Below the pieces are notes generated by a model. That model was not told where the DNA came from. It saw only the letters and a list, made by a program, of their open reading frames with translations, and made no database searches. From assembly GCF_000472785.1 (NCBI RefSeq), contig NZ_AXAL01000021.1:79399-143398 (forward strand): a stretch of 64,000 nucleotides of DNA. Reading direction: 5' to 3'. Within the stretch, counting starts at the first letter, position 1; each line of letters begins with the position of its first letter. The DNA comes from Mesorhizobium loti CJ3sym. Its GTDB lineage: Bacteria; Pseudomonadota; Alphaproteobacteria; Rhizobiales; Rhizobiaceae. Of the stretch, positions 53,563 to 62,503 are shown piece after piece. The position numbers were made by a program, and so were the translations under genes.

Positions 53563-55967
53563 AATTCACCCTCTCCTGGCTTAAGGATCATCTCGAGACC
53601 GATGCCTCGCTTAACGAGATTGTCGAGCGGCTGACGTCGATCGGCCTCGAAGTCGAGCATGTCGACGACAGATCGAGCCTGAAACCCTTCGTCATCGCCA
53701 AGGTGCTGACGGCGGTGCAGCATCCCGATGCCGACCGGCTGCGGGTGCTGACCGTCGACACCGGCAACGGCAAGCCGCCCGTGCAAGTGGTGTGCGGGGC
53801 GCCGAATGCCCGTGCCGGCCTGATCGGCGCCTTTGCCGCGCCCGGCGCCTATGTTCCCGGCATTGACGTGACGCTGACGGTCGGCAAGATCCGTGGCGTC
53901 GAAAGCCATGGCATGATGTGTTCCGAGCGCGAGCTGGAACTGTCGGACGAGCACAATGGCATCATCGATCTGCCCGAGGATGCGCCGGTCGGCACCAGCT
54001 TCGCTGCCTACGCGCATCTCGACGATCCGCTGATCGAGATCAATTTGACGCCGAACCGGCCCGATGCCACCAGCGTCTACGGCATTGCCAGGGATCTTGC
54101 GGCAAGCGGGCTCGGCACGCTGAAAAGCGCTGCGGTCGCGGCCATCCCCGGCAAGGGCGCGACGCCGGTCAAGGTGACGATCGAGGCGCCCGAGCTTTGC
54201 CCGGGTTTCGCCTTGCGCCTGGTGAAGGGCGTGAAGAACGGCCCGTCGCCGAAATGGCTGCAGCAAAGGCTGATCGCCATTGGCTTGAGGCCGATCAGCG
54301 CGCTGGTCGACATCACCAACTACGTGACCTTCGATCGCGGCCGGCCGCTGCATGTGTTCGATGCCAAGAAGGTTGCCGGCAATCTCGTCGTGCGTCGCGC
54401 ACGCGACGGCGAGAAGGTTCTGGCGCTCGATGGCCGCGAGTACACGCTGACGCCTGAGATGTGCGTTATTACAGATGACAATGGCGTCGAGTCGATCGCC
54501 GGCGTCATGGGCGGCGAGCATTCCGGCTGCGACGAGAACACGACGGACGTGCTGATCGAATCGGCGCTTTGGGATCCGATCACCACGGCCCGCACCGGCC
54601 GCACGCTCGGCATCATCACCGATGCGCGTTATCGCTTCGAGCGCGGCGTCGACCCTGAATTCATGGTTCCCGGTGTCGAGCTGGCGACCAGGCTGGTGCT
54701 TGATCTCTGCGGTGGCGAGCCAACCGAGACCGAGGTCGTCGGCTATGTCGGCCACAAGCCCAAGATCGTTTCTTTCCCATTGTCGGAAGTGACGCGGCTG
54801 ACCGGTATCGAGGTGCCGGGCTCGACAAGCCTCGATATCCTGTCGCGCCTTGGCTTCAAGCCGCAGGGGTCGGGCGATGTCGTCGATGTGGCGGTGCCGT
54901 CCTGGCGCCCCGATGTCGACGGCAAGGCCGATCTGGTCGAGGAGGTCATGCGCATTCACGGCGTCGACAATATCGCGCCGCAGCCACTCGGCGCGCATGA
55001 TGCGGTCAATTCCAAGATCCTGACGACGCTGCAGGTCCGCACCCGCACCGCCAAGCGGGCGCTTGCCGTGCGCGGCATGATGGAGGCCGTCACCTGGTCG
55101 TTCATTCCGGCCAAGCATGCCGAACTGTTCGGCGGTGGCCAGACGGCGCTCAAGCTCGCCAACCCGATCGCCGCCGACATGTCCGACATGCGGCCATCGC
55201 TGCTGCCGGGGCTGATCGCCGCCGCGCAGCGCAATGCCGACAAGGGCATTGGCGATGTGGCGCTGTTCGAGGTGTCGGGCACCTATGAAGGTGACGGCGC
55301 CGACCAGCAGCGGCGCGTGGCCGCCGGCGTGCGCCGCGGCACCGCCAAGCTCGACGGCTCGGGCCGCAACTGGGCAGGCAATTCCGGCCCGGTCGGGGTG
55401 TTCGACGCCAAGGCGGATGCGATCGCGGCACTCGAAGCCTGCGGCGCGCCGGTCGACCGGCTGCAGATCGAGGCTGGCGGCCCGGCCTGGTACCATCCCG
55501 GCCGTTCCGGCACGATCAAGCTCGGGCCGAAGACCGTGCTCGGCACCTTCGGCGAATTCCATCCGAAGACGATGGAGGGGCTTGATGTTTCCGGGCCGTT
55601 GTGCGGCTTCGAAGTGTTCGTCGACGCCGTGCCCGAGCCGAAGGCCAAGCCGACGAAAACCAAGCCGAAGCTGGAACTCTCCGCCTTCCAGGCGGTGAAG
55701 CGCGACTTCGCCTTTGTCATCGACAAAACGGTCGAGGCCGGCACGCTGGTGCGCGCGGCGTTGGCCGCCGACAAGAAGCTGATCACTGGCGTTTCGGTGT
55801 TCGACATCTTCGAGGGTGCGTCGCTCGGCGCTGACAAAAAATCGATCGCCATCGAGGTGTCGATCCAGCCGGTCGAGAAGACGCTGACCGACGAGGATTT
55901 CGAGGCGCTGGCCAAGCGCATCGTCGAGAATGTCGGCAAGCAGACGGGTGGTGTTCTGCGCGGCTAA
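53559..55967 (+). CDS. pheT: Phenylalanyl-tRNA synthetase beta subunit
   Basis: The 802-aa subunit has an N-terminal tRNA-binding EMAP-like domain (VQHPDADRLRVLTVDTG, CGAPNARAG), B3/B4 editing region (NLTPNRPDATSVYGIARDLAA), B5 domain, a class-II-like core and the C-terminal FDX-ACB anticodon-binding domain (LSAFQAVKRDFAFVIDK). Full length for the family. The ATG overlaps the GFA gene stop. Confidence 0.97.
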   Translation: MKFTLSWLKDHLETDASLNEIVERLTSIGLEVEHVDDRSSLKPFVIAKVLTAVQHPDADRLRVLTVDTGNGKPPVQVVCGAPNARAGLIGAFAAPGAYVPGIDVTLTVGKIRGVESHGMMCSERELELSDEHNGIIDLPEDAPVGTSFAAYAHLDDPLIEINLTPNRPDATSVYGIARDLAASGLGTLKSAAVAAIPGKGATPVKVTIEAPELCPGFALRLVKGVKNGPSPKWLQQRLIAIGLRPISALVDITNYVTFDRGRPLHVFDAKKVAGNLVVRRARDGEKVLALDGREYTLTPEMCVITDDNGVESIAGVMGGEHSGCDENTTDVLIESALWDPITTARTGRTLGIITDARYRFERGVDPEFMVPGVELATRLVLDLCGGEPTETEVVGYVGHKPKIVSFPLSEVTRLTGIEVPGSTSLDILSRLGFKPQGSGDVVDVAVPSWRPDVDGKADLVEEVMRIHGVDNIAPQPLGAHDAVNSKILTTLQVRTRTAKRALAVRGMMEAVTWSFIPAKHAELFGGGQTALKLANPIAADMSDMRPSLLPGLIAAAQRNADKGIGDVALFEVSGTYEGDGADQQRRVAAGVRRGTAKLDGSGRNWAGNSGPVGVFDAKADAIAALEACGAPVDRLQIEAGGPAWYHPGRSGTIKLGPKTVLGTFGEFHPKTMEGLDVSGPLCGFEVFVDAVPEPKAKPTKTKPKLELSAFQAVKRDFAFVIDKTVEAGTLVRAALAADKKLITGVSVFDIFEGASLGADKKSIAIEVSIQPVEKTLTDEDFEALAKRIVENVGKQTGGVLRG

Positions 55968-56005
55968 AACTTGCGAGCAGATGGCGAATCATCCTCCAAA
56001 GGGTG

Positions 56006-56608
56006 ATGGACCATCTGCGCTATTCCGGGCTCTCGTTCGAAGCCCAACGTGTGGCGTTTCTCGACATTGTGTCGGGGGATCCGCTCGTCCGCGACGCGCT
56101 GATACGGGCTCACGCGCTGGCTCTGCCGGACTGGCTGGTCGTATCCGGCGCGCTTTACAACAGCGTCTGGAACCATCTGACCGGCAAGCCGTCGGGCTAC
56201 GGCATCAAGGATGTCGATCTCTTCTACTTCGATGACGGTGATCTGTCCTACGAGGCCGAGGATGCTGTCATTCGCCGGGCAGCGGAGCATTTCGAGGGGC
56301 TGGCGTTGCCGGTCGAGGTGCGTAACCAGGCGCGGGTGCATCTGTGGTATCCGCAGAAGTTTGGCCAGCCCTGCCCGCGCTACACCAGCGCCAGCCAATC
56401 CGTCAGCTATTTTGCTTCGAAGACGCATGCGGTCGGGGTGCGATACGACGCCGACGGGCAGCTGGAGCTGGTGGCACCGTTCGGGCTCGATGATGTCTTC
56501 TCGTTTCGCATCACGCCAAACCGGGTGATGGATAATCAGCGGACGCATGAAACGAAGGGGGCTCGTGCAAAGGCCAATTGGCCGGAGATTGTTGTTGTAC
56601 CTTGGTGA
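56006..56608 (+). CDS. Nucleotidyltransferase family protein (DUF925-like)
   Basis: A 200-aa protein of the nucleotidyltransferase-6/DUF925 type: WLVVSGALYNSVWNHLTGKPSGYGIKDVDLFYFDD holds a Gly-rich entry and the acidic DVD metal site, with PRYTSASQSVSYFASKTHAVGVR further on. ATG 56006 follows AAAGGG (a GTG lies directly before it). It starts 38 bases after pheT. No substrate has been established for this family. Confidence 0.82.
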   Translation: MDHLRYSGLSFEAQRVAFLDIVSGDPLVRDALIRAHALALPDWLVVSGALYNSVWNHLTGKPSGYGIKDVDLFYFDDGDLSYEAEDAVIRRAAEHFEGLALPVEVRNQARVHLWYPQKFGQPCPRYTSASQSVSYFASKTHAVGVRYDADGQLELVAPFGLDDVFSFRITPNRVMDNQRTHETKGARAKANWPEIVVVPW

Positions 56609-56620
56609 GTGGATGTCGGC

Positions 56621-56790
56621 GCGAGGCACCCCCCTCTGCCCTGCCGGGCATCTCCCCCTCAAGGGGGGAGATCACGCACACCGCCGATTTCGCCAATTAT
56701 CAACGCCGCAAGATGAGCGGGACGGCAAAGCTGCCAATCTCCCCCCTTGAGGGGGAGATGTCCGGCAGGACAGAGAGGGGCGTCTCGCGC
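56621..56790. repeat. Intergenic repeat element with long inverted ends
   Basis: The left end (56621-56672) and right end (about 56736-56790) are inverted copies of roughly 52 bases, about 85-90% alike. Each carries the palindrome ATCTCCCC...GGGGAGAT and a CCTGCCGG-type box. The middle is about 65 bases. No coding capacity. The design is that of a non-autonomous mobile or REP-type element; elements with CTCCCCCTCAAGGGGGGAG are frequent in rhizobial genomes as I recall. Confidence 0.75.
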
Positions 56791-56807
56791 CAACGTTTGT
56801 TCGCGGC

Positions 56808-57803
56808 TCACCCATTCACCAGCGCCAGCAACTCCTCCGTATAGCGCTTGCCCATCACCTTATCCGGCGACAGCGCGTCACCAATCGCCACCACCTCAGC
56901 GGCACTCAATTCAATTGCGGCCGCCGCCGTGTTCTGCTCGAGATGGCGGATCTTTCGCGCGCCGGGGATCGGCACGATGAAGTCGCCCTGATGCAGCACC
57001 CAGGCCAGCGCCAGCTGTGCCGGGGTGACGCCCTTTTCAGCCGCCAGCCTTTCCAGCGTGGCGATCACCTTGGCATTGGCTTCCATGGCCTCGGCCTGGA
57101 AGCGCGGCAAGGTGCGGCGCCAGTCGCCATCGTCAAGCGTTTCCGGCTTGGCGATGGTGCCGGTCAACAGGCCACGCCCGAGCGGGCTATAGGGGACGAA
57201 GCCGATGCCGAGTTCGCGGCAGACGGCGAACACGTCGTCTTCCGGGTCACGGGTCCACAGCGAATATTCGCTCTGCACGGCCGCGATCGGATGCACGGCA
57301 TGCGCCCGGCGGATGGTGGCAGCACTCGCCTCCGACAAGCCAAGCGCCCGCACCTTGCCTTCGCGCACCAGTTCGGCCATGGCGCCGACCGTGTCCTCGA
57401 TCGGCACGTTGGGGTCGACGCGGTGCTGGTAGTAGAGGTCGATGACTTCGGTGCCCAGCCGCTTCAGCGAGGCTTCGGCCACCGCCTTGACGTGCTCGGG
57501 GCGGCTGTCGACGCCGGCCATGCGGTCGAGGCCCGTGCCTTCCTCCAGAATCTTGAAGCCGAATTTCGTGGCGATGGTCACCTTGTTCCGAACGGACTTA
57601 AGCGCCTTGCCGAGCAGGATCTCATTTTCGTAGGGGCCGTAGACTTCCGCCGTGTCGAAAAAGTTGACGCCGATCTCGACGGCGCGGTGCAGCGTGGCGA
57701 TCGCTTCGGCCTCCGGCTGGCCGCCATAGGCGAAGCTCATGCCCATGCAGCCGAGGCCGACGGGATAGACGTTCAGTTCAGTTCCAAGCTTGCGGGTTTG
57801 CAT
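56808..57803 (-). CDS. Aldo/keto reductase
   Basis: A 331-aa NADP(H)-dependent oxidoreductase of the AKR superfamily (AKR13-like). Catalytic tetrad: D50 and Y55 in NFFDTAEVYGPYENE, the lysine in TIATKFGF and the histidine in IDLYYQHRVDPN. The C-terminal cofactor binding region is IPIPGARKIRHLEQN. Start ATG 57803 (a GTG lies just before) has AAGGAGA upstream. It is divergent from a LysR regulator, its likely controller. Confidence 0.92.
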   Translation of the reverse strand: MQTRKLGTELNVYPVGLGCMGMSFAYGGQPEAEAIATLHRAVEIGVNFFDTAEVYGPYENEILLGKALKSVRNKVTIATKFGFKILEEGTGLDRMAGVDSRPEHVKAVAEASLKRLGTEVIDLYYQHRVDPNVPIEDTVGAMAELVREGKVRALGLSEASAATIRRAHAVHPIAAVQSEYSLWTRDPEDDVFAVCRELGIGFVPYSPLGRGLLTGTIAKPETLDDGDWRRTLPRFQAEAMEANAKVIATLERLAAEKGVTPAQLALAWVLHQGDFIVPIPGARKIRHLEQNTAAAAIELSAAEVVAIGDALSPDKVMGKRYTEELLALVNG

Positions 57804-57899
57804 CACGCGTCTCCTTGTTGTGATGGCTAGGAGATAGCGTCTTGCCTTACGTTCGATAATCGGCTCATCTGCGCACGGGCTGTTCTCAGAAATAGATCA

Positions 57900-58790
57900 A
57901 TGAATCGAGCACATCTTTCGCAGCTGGCGGTGCTGGCGACTGTCGCCCAATGCGGCAGCTTTCGTGGCGCGGCCAGGGAATTGGCCATTGCGCCATCGGC
58001 AGTCAGCCACGCCGTGTCCAGCCTAGAAGCGCGGCTTGGCGTGCGGCTTCTGGCGCGCAGTACGCGCAGCGTTGCGCCGACCGAGGAAGGCGCGCAGTTG
58101 CTGGAGCGATTGCGGCCGGCGCTTTCCGAGATCGACCTGGCGCTGGAGACGGCGGTCGAGGCGCGTGACCGGCCAGCCGGGAATCTGCGGCTCAGCGTGC
58201 CGCGCACGGCCGCGCATCTGGTGCTGACGCCGCGGCTTGGCGCCTTTGCCAGGGCCTATCCCGACATCGTTCTAGAGATCGTCATCGAGGACCGCTTCAC
58301 CGATGTGGTGGAAGGTGGTTTCGATGCCGGCGTGCGGCTTGGCGAGAGTCTGCAGCGCGACATGATCGCGGTGCGCATCGGGCCGGACATGCGCGGCGCG
58401 GTGGTCGGCGCGCCATCCTATTTCGATGCCATGCCCAAACCACGCCACCCGCGCGGCCTTGCCGACCATCGCTGCATCCGCTTCCGTTTCTCCAGCGGCA
58501 TTCTCTATCGCTGGGAATTCGAAAAGGACGGCGAGGCTATCGAGATCGCGGCGCAAGGGCCGCTGATCCTCGACGAGGACCATCTGATCGCGCAAGCGGC
58601 GGTCGACGGCGCAGGACTTGCCTTCGTCTTCGAGCCTTATGTGCAGGCCCCGCTCGCCGACGGCAGGCTGATCCGCGTGCTGGAGGACTGGTGCCCGTCT
58701 TTCGAGGGGTTCTTTGTCTATTATCCCAGCCGCCGGCAGATGCGCCCAGCGCTGAGAGCGTTTGTGGATTTCTTTAAGACAGGCCGCTAG
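57900..58790 (+). CDS. LysR-family transcriptional regulator
   Basis: A 296-aa regulator: the N-terminal winged helix (HLSQLAVLATVAQCGSFRGAARELAIAPSAVSHAVSSLEARLGVRLLAR) and a ligand-binding domain starting about residue 90 (PAGNLRLSVPRTAAHLVL). LysR proteins usually bind the intergenic region shared with the gene they regulate; here the divergent aldo/keto reductase gene lies 96 bases away. The inducer is unknown. Confidence 0.93.
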   Translation: MNRAHLSQLAVLATVAQCGSFRGAARELAIAPSAVSHAVSSLEARLGVRLLARSTRSVAPTEEGAQLLERLRPALSEIDLALETAVEARDRPAGNLRLSVPRTAAHLVLTPRLGAFARAYPDIVLEIVIEDRFTDVVEGGFDAGVRLGESLQRDMIAVRIGPDMRGAVVGAPSYFDAMPKPRHPRGLADHRCIRFRFSSGILYRWEFEKDGEAIEIAAQGPLILDEDHLIAQAAVDGAGLAFVFEPYVQAPLADGRLIRVLEDWCPSFEGFFVYYPSRRQMRPALRAFVDFFKTGR

Positions 58791-58817
58791 TCCGTCCGCC
58801 CGCAAGGTGGAGGGTGA

Positions 58818-59006
58818 AGGCCGCTGGAAGAAAGCTCGATCCGTATCGACAAATTCACCGCCGAGCTTGGCGGCCTCAAGGGCGGCACGATCAAATTCCA
58901 TGTCACCGGCAAGGTGCTGAGGTCGCGCTACGGCATGGATGTCGGCACGCCGATCTATTCCAACATCGTCGATTTCGACATGACGCTGACGGGTAAGCGC
59001 AGCTGA
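58818..59006 (+). pseudogene. Remnant of a YceI-family gene (3' part)
   Basis: An in-frame stretch reading EESSIRIDKFTAELGGLKGG then KFHVTGKVLRSRYGMDVGTPIY and DFDMTLTGKRS ends at TGA 59004-59006. It resembles the C-terminal strand region of YceI lipid-binding-like proteins. No start codon with a ribosome site precedes it, and an in-frame stop is at 58815-58817. It therefore looks like a 5'-deleted gene. Similarity is weak, so this call is tentative. Confidence 0.4.
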
Positions 59007-59053
59007 CCCAGGGGTAAGCGGAGCTAACCCGGGGGCAAGAGGGGCTGCCCCAG
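58991..59053. repeat. Three degenerate 21-base tandem repeats
   Basis: Units begin GGGTAAGCGCAGCTGACC (58991), GGGTAAGCGGAGCTAACC (59012) and GGGCAAGAGGGGCTGCCC (59033), each 21 bases long. The first unit spans the end of the YceI-like remnant. The rest of the region between LysR and the next gene (58791-59129) shows no other gene. Confidence 0.65.
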
Positions 59054-59129
59054 GGTCAGCCTCCGGTCATTGGCTTTTCCGCAGATTTCAGGCAAATCTC
59101 CTCGCCTGTAATCGATAGGGAGAAGCGTG

Positions 59130-60116
59130 ATGTTCCGATGGGGTGTTCTGTCGACGGCCAAGATCGGCCGCGAGCATTTGTTGCCGGCAATGGTCGAGGC
59201 CGAGAACGGCGTGCTGTCGGCCATCGCCAGCCGCGACCTGTCGAAGGCCAAGGCTCTGGCCGAACGTTTCGGCGCGCGTCATGCGTTCGGCTCCTATGAG
59301 GAGCTGCTTGCCTCGAAAGACGTCGATGGCGTCTACATCCCGTTGCCGACATCGCAGCATGTCGAATGGACGGCGAAGGCGATCGAGGCCGGCAAGCATG
59401 TGCTGGTTGAAAAGCCGCTGGCGCTCGACGCCAAGGATATCCTGCCGCTGATCAAGCTGCGCGACGCCAAGAAGGTGCTGGTCTGCGAAGCCTTCATGGT
59501 CATCTACCACCCGCAATGGATCAAGGTGCGCGACCTCATCGCCAGCGGCGCTATTGGCCGGCTGCGCCATGTGCAGGGCGCGTTCTCCTACTACAATGTC
59601 GACCCCAACAACATGCGCAATCAGCTCGACCTCGGCGGCGGCGCGCTGCCAGACATCGGCGTCTACCCGACGGTGTCGACGCGGTTCTCGACCGGCAAAG
59701 AGCCCTTGCGCGTGCAGGCAACGATCGAGCGCGACAAGACATTCGGCACCGACATCTACTCCTCGATCCGAGCCGATTTCGGCGACTTCGAACTGTCCTT
59801 CTATCTGTCGACGCAGATGGCCGCGCGCCAGGTGATGGTGTTCCACGGCGAGAAGGGTTTCATCGAAGTGTTCTCGCCCTTCAATGCCGGGCTCTACGAT
59901 CATCACCGCGTCGAGCTGCACAACCAAAACCACACCGAAGCACAAGTGTTCCGCTTCCCCGGCACGCAGCAGTACCGGCTGGAGGTCGAGACCTTCGCGC
60001 GCACGGCGCGGGGCGGCAAGGAGCGTGTTTTCACGCTGGAGGAGTCGGTGCTCAACCAGAAGGTCATCGACGCCATTTTCCGTGCCGGCGGCAAGGACGG
60101 CTGGGAGGCTGTCTAA
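59130..60116 (+). CDS. Gfo/Idh/MocA-family oxidoreductase
   Basis: A 328-aa NAD(P)-dependent dehydrogenase of the glucose-fructose oxidoreductase group. The Rossmann fold starts WGVLSTAKIGREHLLPAM, and VDGVYIPLPTSQHVEWTAKAIEAGKHVLVEKPLALD contains the EKP motif with the catalytic lysine; the second domain has GGGALPDIGVYPTVSTRF. Substrate is likely a sugar or inositol derivative. ATG 59130 follows AGGGAGAA; GTG 59127 is an alternative. Confidence 0.9.
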   Translation: MFRWGVLSTAKIGREHLLPAMVEAENGVLSAIASRDLSKAKALAERFGARHAFGSYEELLASKDVDGVYIPLPTSQHVEWTAKAIEAGKHVLVEKPLALDAKDILPLIKLRDAKKVLVCEAFMVIYHPQWIKVRDLIASGAIGRLRHVQGAFSYYNVDPNNMRNQLDLGGGALPDIGVYPTVSTRFSTGKEPLRVQATIERDKTFGTDIYSSIRADFGDFELSFYLSTQMAARQVMVFHGEKGFIEVFSPFNAGLYDHHRVELHNQNHTEAQVFRFPGTQQYRLEVETFARTARGGKERVFTLEESVLNQKVIDAIFRAGGKDGWEAV

Positions 60117-60127
60117 CTCTTAGTTTG

Positions 60128-60163
60128 ACGCAATTCCGGACGGAAAACCGCCTGGAATTGCGT
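60128..60163. repeat. Intergenic palindrome, type C, copy 2
   Basis: Perfect arms ACGCAATTCC (60128-60137) and GGAATTGCGT (60154-60163) enclose GGACGGAAAACCGCCT. It lies between the Gfo/Idh gene and the FAD dehydrogenase gene. Related copy at 50944-50984. Confidence 0.75.
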
Positions 60164-60188
60164 TAGCCGGCTAATCCTGGGAGGAAGA

Positions 60189-61847
60189 ATGGCTGACGAC
60201 GCGGACGTTATCATTGTCGGTGCCGGCCTTGCCGGGCTGGTTGCCGCCGCCGAGCTTGCCGAGGCCGGCAAGAAAATCATCATCGTCGACCAGGAGCCGG
60301 AACAGTCGCTGGGCGGCCAGGCGTTCTGGTCGTTCGGTGGGCTTTTCCTCGTCGATTCGCCGGAGCAGCGGCGCATGCGCATCCGCGATTCGCATGATCT
60401 GGCGCTCGAGGACTGGATGGGCACCGCCGCCTTCGACCGGCCGGAGGATTTCTGGCCGCGCAAATGGGCGGAGGCCTATGTCGGCTTCGCCGCCGGCGAG
60501 AAACGCTCCTGGCTGCTGCAGCGTGGCCTGAAATTCTTTCCCATCGTCGGCTGGGCCGAGCGCGGCGGCGGCAATGCCATCGGCCATGGCAATTCGGTGC
60601 CGCGTTTCCACATCACCTGGGGCACAGGCCCCGGCGTGCTCGAACCGTTTGTCGTGCGGGTGCGCGAGGCGCAGAAGCGTGGATTGATCCGCTTCAAATT
60701 CCGCCACCGGGTCAATGAACTGACGCGGACGGGCAACGGCGTTACCGGCGTACGCGGCGACATTCTCGAGCCGAGCACCGTCGAACGCGGCCATAAGAGC
60801 TCGCGCGAAATTACAGGCGATTTCGAGCTGCATGCGCAAGCGGTGATCGTCGCCTCCGGCGGTATCGGCGCCAACCATCAGCTGGTGCGGGAAAACTGGC
60901 CCAAGCGGCTGGGTGCAGCACCCAAGCGGATGATCACCGGCGTGCCCGACCATGTCGACGGCCGCATGCTGGCCATCACCGAAGCCGCCGGTGGCTCGAT
61001 CATCAACCGCGACCGCATGTGGCACTATGTCGAGGGCATCAAGAACTGGGCGCCGATCTGGACCGACCATGCGATCCGAATCCTGCCTGGCCCGTCCTCG
61101 CTGTGGCTCGACGCGCGTGGAAAACGCCTGCCGGTGCCGCTCTATCCCGGCTTCGATACGCTGGGCACGCTCAACCATATCATGAGCACCGGCTTCGATT
61201 ATTCCTGGTTCATCCTGACCAGAAAAATCATCCAGAAGGAGTTCGCGCTGTCGGGCTCCGAACAGAACCCGGACCTGACCGGCAAAAGCTGGCGCCAAGT
61301 GCTCGGCCGCGCGACATCAGGCATTCCAGGCCCGGTGAAAGCCTTCATGGAGAAGGGCGAAGACTTTATTGTCGAGACCGACCTTTCGAAGCTGGTGGCG
61401 CGCATGAATGCGCTGGCCGGCGGCGAGCCTCTGCTCGAGCTTGCCCAGGTCGAGCGCGAGATCCGCGCCCGCGACAGGCAACTCGACAATCCGTTTTCCA
61501 AGGACATGCAGATCACCGCGCTGCGCGGTGCGCGCGCCTATCTCGGCGACAAGCTCATCCGCACCGCCAAGCCGCACAAGATGCTCGACCCGGCCAATGG
61601 CCCGCTGATCGCGGTGCGCCTCAACATCCTGACGCGCAAGACGCTGGGCGGCTTGCAGACCGATCTCGACAGCCGCGTGCTGGGCGCCGATGGTCAGCCG
61701 GTGCCCGGGCTCTTCGCCGTCGGCGAAGCCGCCGGATTCGGTGGCGGCGGCGTGCATGGCTATGCCGCACTGGAAGGCACCTTCCTCGGCGGCTGCATCT
61801 TTTCCGGCCGCAGCGCGGGCCGGGCAGCAGCGGCCTCGCTGGCGTGA
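60189..61847 (+). CDS. FAD-binding dehydrogenase (KstD/fumarate-reductase flavoprotein-like)
   Basis: A 552-aa flavoprotein with the dinucleotide fold DVIIVGAGLAGLVAAAELAEAGKKIIIVDQE and a long insert. The C-terminal FAD motif reads PGLFAVGEAAGFGGGGVHGYAALEGTFLGGCIFSGRSAG. The family (fumarate reductase flavoprotein/3-ketosteroid dehydrogenase-like) includes many enzymes of unknown substrate. Start ATG 60189 has GGGAGGAAG upstream. It is separated from the preceding gene by a palindrome but is in the same direction. Confidence 0.87.
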   Translation: MADDADVIIVGAGLAGLVAAAELAEAGKKIIIVDQEPEQSLGGQAFWSFGGLFLVDSPEQRRMRIRDSHDLALEDWMGTAAFDRPEDFWPRKWAEAYVGFAAGEKRSWLLQRGLKFFPIVGWAERGGGNAIGHGNSVPRFHITWGTGPGVLEPFVVRVREAQKRGLIRFKFRHRVNELTRTGNGVTGVRGDILEPSTVERGHKSSREITGDFELHAQAVIVASGGIGANHQLVRENWPKRLGAAPKRMITGVPDHVDGRMLAITEAAGGSIINRDRMWHYVEGIKNWAPIWTDHAIRILPGPSSLWLDARGKRLPVPLYPGFDTLGTLNHIMSTGFDYSWFILTRKIIQKEFALSGSEQNPDLTGKSWRQVLGRATSGIPGPVKAFMEKGEDFIVETDLSKLVARMNALAGGEPLLELAQVEREIRARDRQLDNPFSKDMQITALRGARAYLGDKLIRTAKPHKMLDPANGPLIAVRLNILTRKTLGGLQTDLDSRVLGADGQPVPGLFAVGEAAGFGGGGVHGYAALEGTFLGGCIFSGRSAGRAAAASLA

Positions 61848-62036
61848 AACGACGCCACCGCCGTCGCCTGAGGTCCTATACGCCCGTGCGATAAACATAT
61901 GACTTTTTTATATTTTTCAGATTTTGCCCGCCTCGAATACAAATGCCGATGCTTTTATCTTTCTGAGTGCAGCCGGTCCTGAGCCGCTGCAGGCAGCCGT
62001 CACCTCGTGGCGGCACCAGAAAGAAGGAAGTCTGCG

Positions 62037-62228
62037 ATGTTCCTCTCAGACGGGCTCTATCTGCCCACCCATCGTCCGTTGCCGGCGTCGCAAGTCGAAC
62101 AGATCAGGCGTGCGGCCACCAGCAATCGCCGGCCTGCCACCCTGGTCGCGCCGTTCACACCGACATGGTGGCTTCTGGTCGTCGGCGCCTTGGTGGCCGC
62201 CGCAGCGATCGCTGCCCAGCTTTCCTGA
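62037..62228 (+). CDS. Small single-span membrane protein
   Basis: A 63-aa protein: a hydrophilic N-terminal half and a C-terminal membrane helix (WWLLVVGALVAAAAIAAQL). ATG 62037 lies after AAGAAGGAAG. There is no known family. It is the first of three small unknown genes before dapA. The 189 bases before it contain an AT-rich block (about 61895-61930) that may be the promoter. Confidence 0.6.
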   Translation: MFLSDGLYLPTHRPLPASQVEQIRRAATSNRRPATLVAPFTPTWWLLVVGALVAAAAIAAQLS

Positions 62229-62244
62229 AAAGCAGGAGATGACA

Positions 62245-62466
62245 ATGCAAAGTTCCCCTGTTCCCCCTGACGCAACCGCCCTTCACCGCTTCGTCGTCGG
62301 ACGTGATGGCGAAGGCCACTGGATCGCACGCGACGAAGAAGGCCAGACCGGCGGCGTTTTTGCCGACAAGACTTCCGCTGTCCGTTTCGCCACCATAGAA
62401 AGCGGCCATCGGGCCGGAGCGATACGCTTCGCCCCGGCAAGTGTGCGGCTTTCCCTATTCAATTGA
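62245..62466 (+). CDS. Small hypothetical protein
   Basis: A 73-aa soluble protein (HRFVVGRDGEGHWIARDEEG, then GGVFADKTSAVRFATIES). The pattern of a short beta-rich protein with a glycine loop is reminiscent of small DUF2188-like or similar rhizobial proteins, but no family is certain. GGAG is 6-7 bases before ATG 62245; an in-frame ATG at 62239 is too close to it. It is 16 bases after the small membrane protein gene. Confidence 0.6.
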   Translation: MQSSPVPPDATALHRFVVGRDGEGHWIARDEEGQTGGVFADKTSAVRFATIESGHRAGAIRFAPASVRLSLFN

Positions 62467-62503
62467 GCCGAGCCGGTTCCGCACTGACCGGAACGATCTG
62501 GCC

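Noticed and set aside
53466..55562. 698-codon minus-strand open frame opposite pheT
   Set aside because: It is the antisense of a clear pheT gene; high GC at third positions produces long antisense frames. No family resemblance or ribosome site.
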